From Flavobacterium cutihirudinis (GTDB taxonomy: Bacteria; Bacteroidota; Bacteroidia; Flavobacteriales; Flavobacteriaceae): a stretch of 64,000 bases of DNA. Under the pieces are notes generated by a model that worked only from the letters and a program-made list of their open reading frames with translations, did not search any database and was not told the origin of the DNA. This document shows, piece by piece, positions 62,201 through 64,000 of the stretch (position 1 is the stretch's first letter; each line of letters opens with the position of its first letter). Position numbers and translations under genes: made by a program. Location: NCBI RefSeq assembly GCF_003385895.1, contig NZ_QRDQ01000008.1, positions 248,001-312,000 on the forward strand, given 5' to 3'.

Positions 62201-63147
62201 ATTAGATTTCCTGCGATATCTTGTTTTAATGCAACAACGGCTCCATCAGTAAAACCTGAACCCGCAAAAAAAGTTGTATCAACTGAACCATCATTATTAA
62301 TTCTGATTATTCTATTCGCCAAAGTTCCGTTGTAAGAAGTAAATTTTCCTCCTAAAAGAATTTTACCATCTGGTTGAATTATCGCCACACTTACATCATC
62401 ATTGAAACCAGAACCCGCCAAAAAGTTCGTATCGACTTGACCATCTGCACCTAAACAAATAATCCTATTTGCCGAAATACCATTAAACTTATCAAAATTG
62501 CCGACTAAAAGAATTCTTCCCTCTGAAAGAATCTTAGCACTCATAATATTAGAAGTCGATCCTATACCTATTGCAAAAGAAGTGTCTAATGAACCGTTCG
62601 GTAAAAGACGTGCAACCCGATTTACGGTAGAATTATTATACTTGGTAAAGCTTCCGACAATTAAAATTTTTCCATCAGGTTGAGATGTAATATCATAGAT
62701 AATTCCTGTTGTTGCGCCTATTGTCGTATTGAAAGAAGAGTCATAGGAACCATCTGAGTTTAGCCGAATAATTCTTCCCGCATTAATTCCATTAAAAAGA
62801 GTGAAACTGCCTGCAACTATGATTTTTCCGTCTGCTTGTAGGCATGATGCATAGATTTTACCATTAAAACCTGCTCCGATATGAAAAGTTTCATCAGTTG
62901 TACCATCAGGTTTTAAACGTGTGAGATAAGGAGCTGGTATTCCGTTCAGATTTAAAAATTCCCCTCCAACAATTAAATTTTGATCAGGTTGCATTGACAA
63001 CGTTCGTACCGAAAGATCAAATCCGTCACCTATTATACCATCATCCAGCGTATTGAAAGTAACATCTACTTTTCCTTGTTGCGCAATACACATATTAGGG
63101 TAAAAAATGAAAGCAAAAATGAAAGTGGAGAATAAATTTCTAATCAA
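59293..63147 (-). CDS. Delta-60 repeat T9SS surface protein
   Basis: This 1284-residue protein has a signal peptide (ending MCIAQ), then about 14 tandem ~51-residue delta-60 repeats across ~25-760. Most follow the pattern QPDGKILIGGxFTxFNGxxxxRIxRLNxDGSxDxxF. From ~770 a C-terminal module matches that of the previous T9SS protein: SWDGTNWSNGFPSGGK, NVNLLSGNTLSIEFGY, SRYDFTHWSSPV and DVSPNTLADKYFSYD. The last ~70 residues are a T9SS sorting tail (EIEVFDISGRLVYRKDKVQS). Delta-60 repeats are thought to form a beta-propeller or stacked beta structure; ligand and function are unknown. It should be secreted through the type IX system. Confidence 0.88.
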   Translation of the reverse strand: MIRNLFSTFIFAFIFYPNMCIAQQGKVDVTFNTLDDGIIGDGFDLSVRTLSMQPDQNLIVGGEFLNLNGIPAPYLTRLKPDGTTDETFHIGAGFNGKIYASCLQADGKIIVAGSFTLFNGINAGRIIRLNSDGSYDSSFNTTIGATTGIIYDITSQPDGKILIVGSFTKYNNSTVNRVARLLPNGSLDTSFAIGIGSTSNIMSAKILSEGRILLVGNFDKFNGISANRIICLGADGQVDTNFLAGSGFNDDVSVAIIQPDGKILLGGKFTSYNGTLANRIIRINNDGSVDTTFFAGSGFTDGAVVALKQDIAGNLMVGGSFTGSYNGEGVNRVCLLNSNGRLLNDIDFGAGPATASVYALENDVEGSWYIGGSFLVFDGLNQGRLAKINADHEYDTGYLSSGIGFDNSVYKVIPLDNRKMIVCGNFKKFNGEMVSRITKLSEDGTVDATFNMAQFGANNLIKTADIQLDRKIIIGGNFTRYNDTALNRILRIQSDGSIDPTFNIGNGANSQIYALSIQPDQKVIIAGNFTRFNDLPAGRIIRLLPDGSRDLTFNSSGTDAVIEVLLIQPDGKILIGGRFTNFNGAPVSHLVRLNPDGSTDSNFAIGDGFDKNVYALALQSDGKIIVGGNFLSFNRSSQKRIVRLNANGSLDTTFDSGTGFSKGDVRSILIQPDDRILVGGTFSGTFKNNSSLRLVRLLKSGGFDNSFDARLNNKLFTMGITSDYRLIIGGDFNSVSGISKHRIARLKLCLGSTSWDGTNWSNGFPSGGKEAFFKEDYLGLTGTNVCSCTIDEGKNVNLLSGNTLSIEFGYSGSGILTLENSACLYQTDDDMVNTGIIQLKRITTPMSRYDFTHWSSPVDHQKLVDVSPNTLADKYFSYDYNVKNWKLESPSNEMVPGIGYIIRAPQYYSITDRLEYEAVFKGIPNNGKITTRVGPLDSATLIGNPYPSTLNADAFLRKNSSLLKGGLYFWTHNTPVTNLKYTADDYAVYNLLGGVGTRKSLSVGKVDQIPDGKIATGEAFFVFSTARGEIEFNNSMRQIENNSFFFKPAKKEEVISQSVLEKHRVWLNFENKEGFFKQILIGYTEGATNSFDNDFDAESMEGNTFGDFFSSIEDKKLVIQGRALPFEKSDEVALGYRSSIEGDFTISIDHEDGYLITSDIFIEDTELNKIHDLKTEPYAFKTQKGNFDKRFVLKYNNATLSVIDIKDNNCQISVSVKDQIIKIDACEEIIKEIEVFDISGRLVYRKDKVQSSNFSTSKLQFAHQILLLKIKLENGKTETRKIIV

Positions 63148-63246
63148 AATTCGAAAAATCAGGTTATTAAAAGAATAGCACCTAATTTAGAAACCCTATT
63201 TCTACACTACAATACCCACTTTTAGTGATATTTACAAAACAAAAAA

Positions 63247-63273
63247 AAATCCATTTGCTGAGCAAATGGATTT
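63247..63273. terminator. Terminator after the third T9SS gene
   Basis: AAATCCATTTGCT (63247-63259) pairs exactly with AGCAAATGGATTT (63261-63273). The A-run at its left serves the minus-strand gene ending at 63316. Confidence 0.88.
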
Positions 63274-63315
63274 TTTATAAAACTTAGTTTTTGATTTATT
63301 TACATTTCAATTTAT

Positions 63316-64000
63316 CTACTGAAAGATAACTTTTTTAGCTGTTGAAAATCCGTTTTCCAAAGTCACTTTTACCAGTAAAACTTCGTTTGAAGCATTTAAG
63401 TTTGGTATTTGTAATTCTGTTGAAGACACTTTCTTTTTAGTATAAAGCAGTTTACCTGTGATATCGAAAATCGTAACTTCTTTGATTGGTTCTTTAGAAG
63501 ACTGTACCTTAATTACTTTATCTTTTACGGAAACAAAAATGCCGTTTTCAAGATTTTCAAAATCGCCAGTTCCAAGTGTTTTACTTGTATAACGAAGTAC
63601 AAAACGATCTGTAAAAGTACCGATTGCGGTTGTGAAAGTATAATTTCCGGCACGAAGATCTATCTCTTTTCCGGTTACTTTATCTTCAAGATAAATCTCC
63701 TGTTCTGTAAACAAACCATCAACTTCATCAATAGAGATAGTAAAATCACCCGCAATAGTAGTAACATATCCTAAAGGAACCTCATCAGTATTTGCAAATG
63801 GTATTGCACGACTCTGAATGGCAAGATTATTAGATTCATTAATACTATAAAAATCAACATAAGCATTACTACTCATAGTTCCTGCATCGTACTTAAGATC
63901 CCAGCCATTCGTAGCACCTTCAATATAACCAACTAAAAGCTGTTTGAAGGCTCCTTTTGTATTGGTTAAATTCAGCCAAATACGATTTTTCTCTATTTGG
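63316..64000 (-). CDS. Third T9SS protein, C-terminal part only (runs off the window)
   Basis: The frame stays open from the stop at 63316 to the window end; an internal Met at 63876 is not the real start, because upstream codons to 63999 read QIEKNRIWLNLTNTKGAFKQ, matching the equivalent stretch in both preceding T9SS proteins (HRIWLNLRNTEGAFKQ; HRVWLNFENKEGFFKQ). The visible 228 residues are the last part of the shared C-terminal module plus a T9SS sorting tail (EVTIFDITGKLLYTKKKVSS, VLLVKVTLENGFSTAKKVIF). The N-terminal domains lie beyond the window. It is a third paralogue of the surface protein family. Confidence 0.88.
   Translation of the reverse strand, partial: QIEKNRIWLNLTNTKGAFKQLLVGYIEGATNGWDLKYDAGTMSSNAYVDFYSINESNNLAIQSRAIPFANTDEVPLGYVTTIAGDFTISIDEVDGLFTEQEIYLEDKVTGKEIDLRAGNYTFTTAIGTFTDRFVLRYTSKTLGTGDFENLENGIFVSVKDKVIKVQSSKEPIKEVTIFDITGKLLYTKKKVSSTELQIPNLNASNEVLLVKVTLENGFSTAKKVIFQ

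Overview
The window looks like a chromosome segment of a plant- or soil-associated Flavobacterium (Bacteroidota). The DNA is AT-rich. Several genes have a TAnnTTTG -7 box upstream and none shows a clear Shine-Dalgarno. Other lineage markers are a SusC/SusD pair, several type IX secretion (T9SS) C-terminal sorting tails, many lipoproteins, and flavobacterial-style palindromic intergenic repeats. No tRNA, rRNA, CRISPR array, insertion sequence or prophage gene was recognised.

Region 1 (1-3030, + strand) holds a membrane-anchored AraC-type regulator, a lipoprotein alpha/beta hydrolase and an outer-membrane protein.

Region 2 (3261-28715, all - strand) is a polysaccharide utilisation locus (PUL). 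From the promoter end the order is SusC, SusD, surface glycan-binding lipoprotein, GH2, GH31, GH97, GH39, GH3, BACON-GH5, acetylesterase (SASA/CE20 type), GH43, GH95. The gene set fits a decorated xyloglucan. The surface GH5 would cut the backbone. The acetylesterase, GH95, GH2, GH43 and GH39 would strip acetyl, fucose or L-galactose, galactose, arabinose and xylose decorations. GH31 would remove alpha-xylose and GH3 would finish the gluco-oligosaccharides. The place of GH97 is unclear. Two tandem Nudix/winged-helix proteins with degraded Nudix boxes (29222-30652, + strand) sit divergently at the promoter end. They are the best candidates for the local regulators, and an inverted repeat overlaps the predicted susC promoter.

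Region 3 (30700-37000) is mostly housekeeping: lepA, a small outer-membrane barrel, a WYL regulator, two DinB-like proteins and thiL.

Region 4 (37000-41200, - strand) is a signalling cluster. It has a TPR histidine kinase overlapping its LuxR-type response regulator, a small secreted protein with two identical 14-residue repeats, and a LytTR regulator with Glu in place of the phospho-accepting Asp.

Region 5 (41450-52660) has glycyl-tRNA synthetase, a TPR T9SS protein, comF, a T9SS metalloprotease, ribF followed by three copies of a ~197-bp tandem repeat, a small membrane protein, bioB and a cupin-like protein.

Region 6 (52795-64000, - strand) holds a small lipoprotein and three consecutive T9SS surface proteins sharing a C-terminal module. 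One carries FN3-like repeats and one carries about 14 delta-60 repeats. The third runs off the window end.
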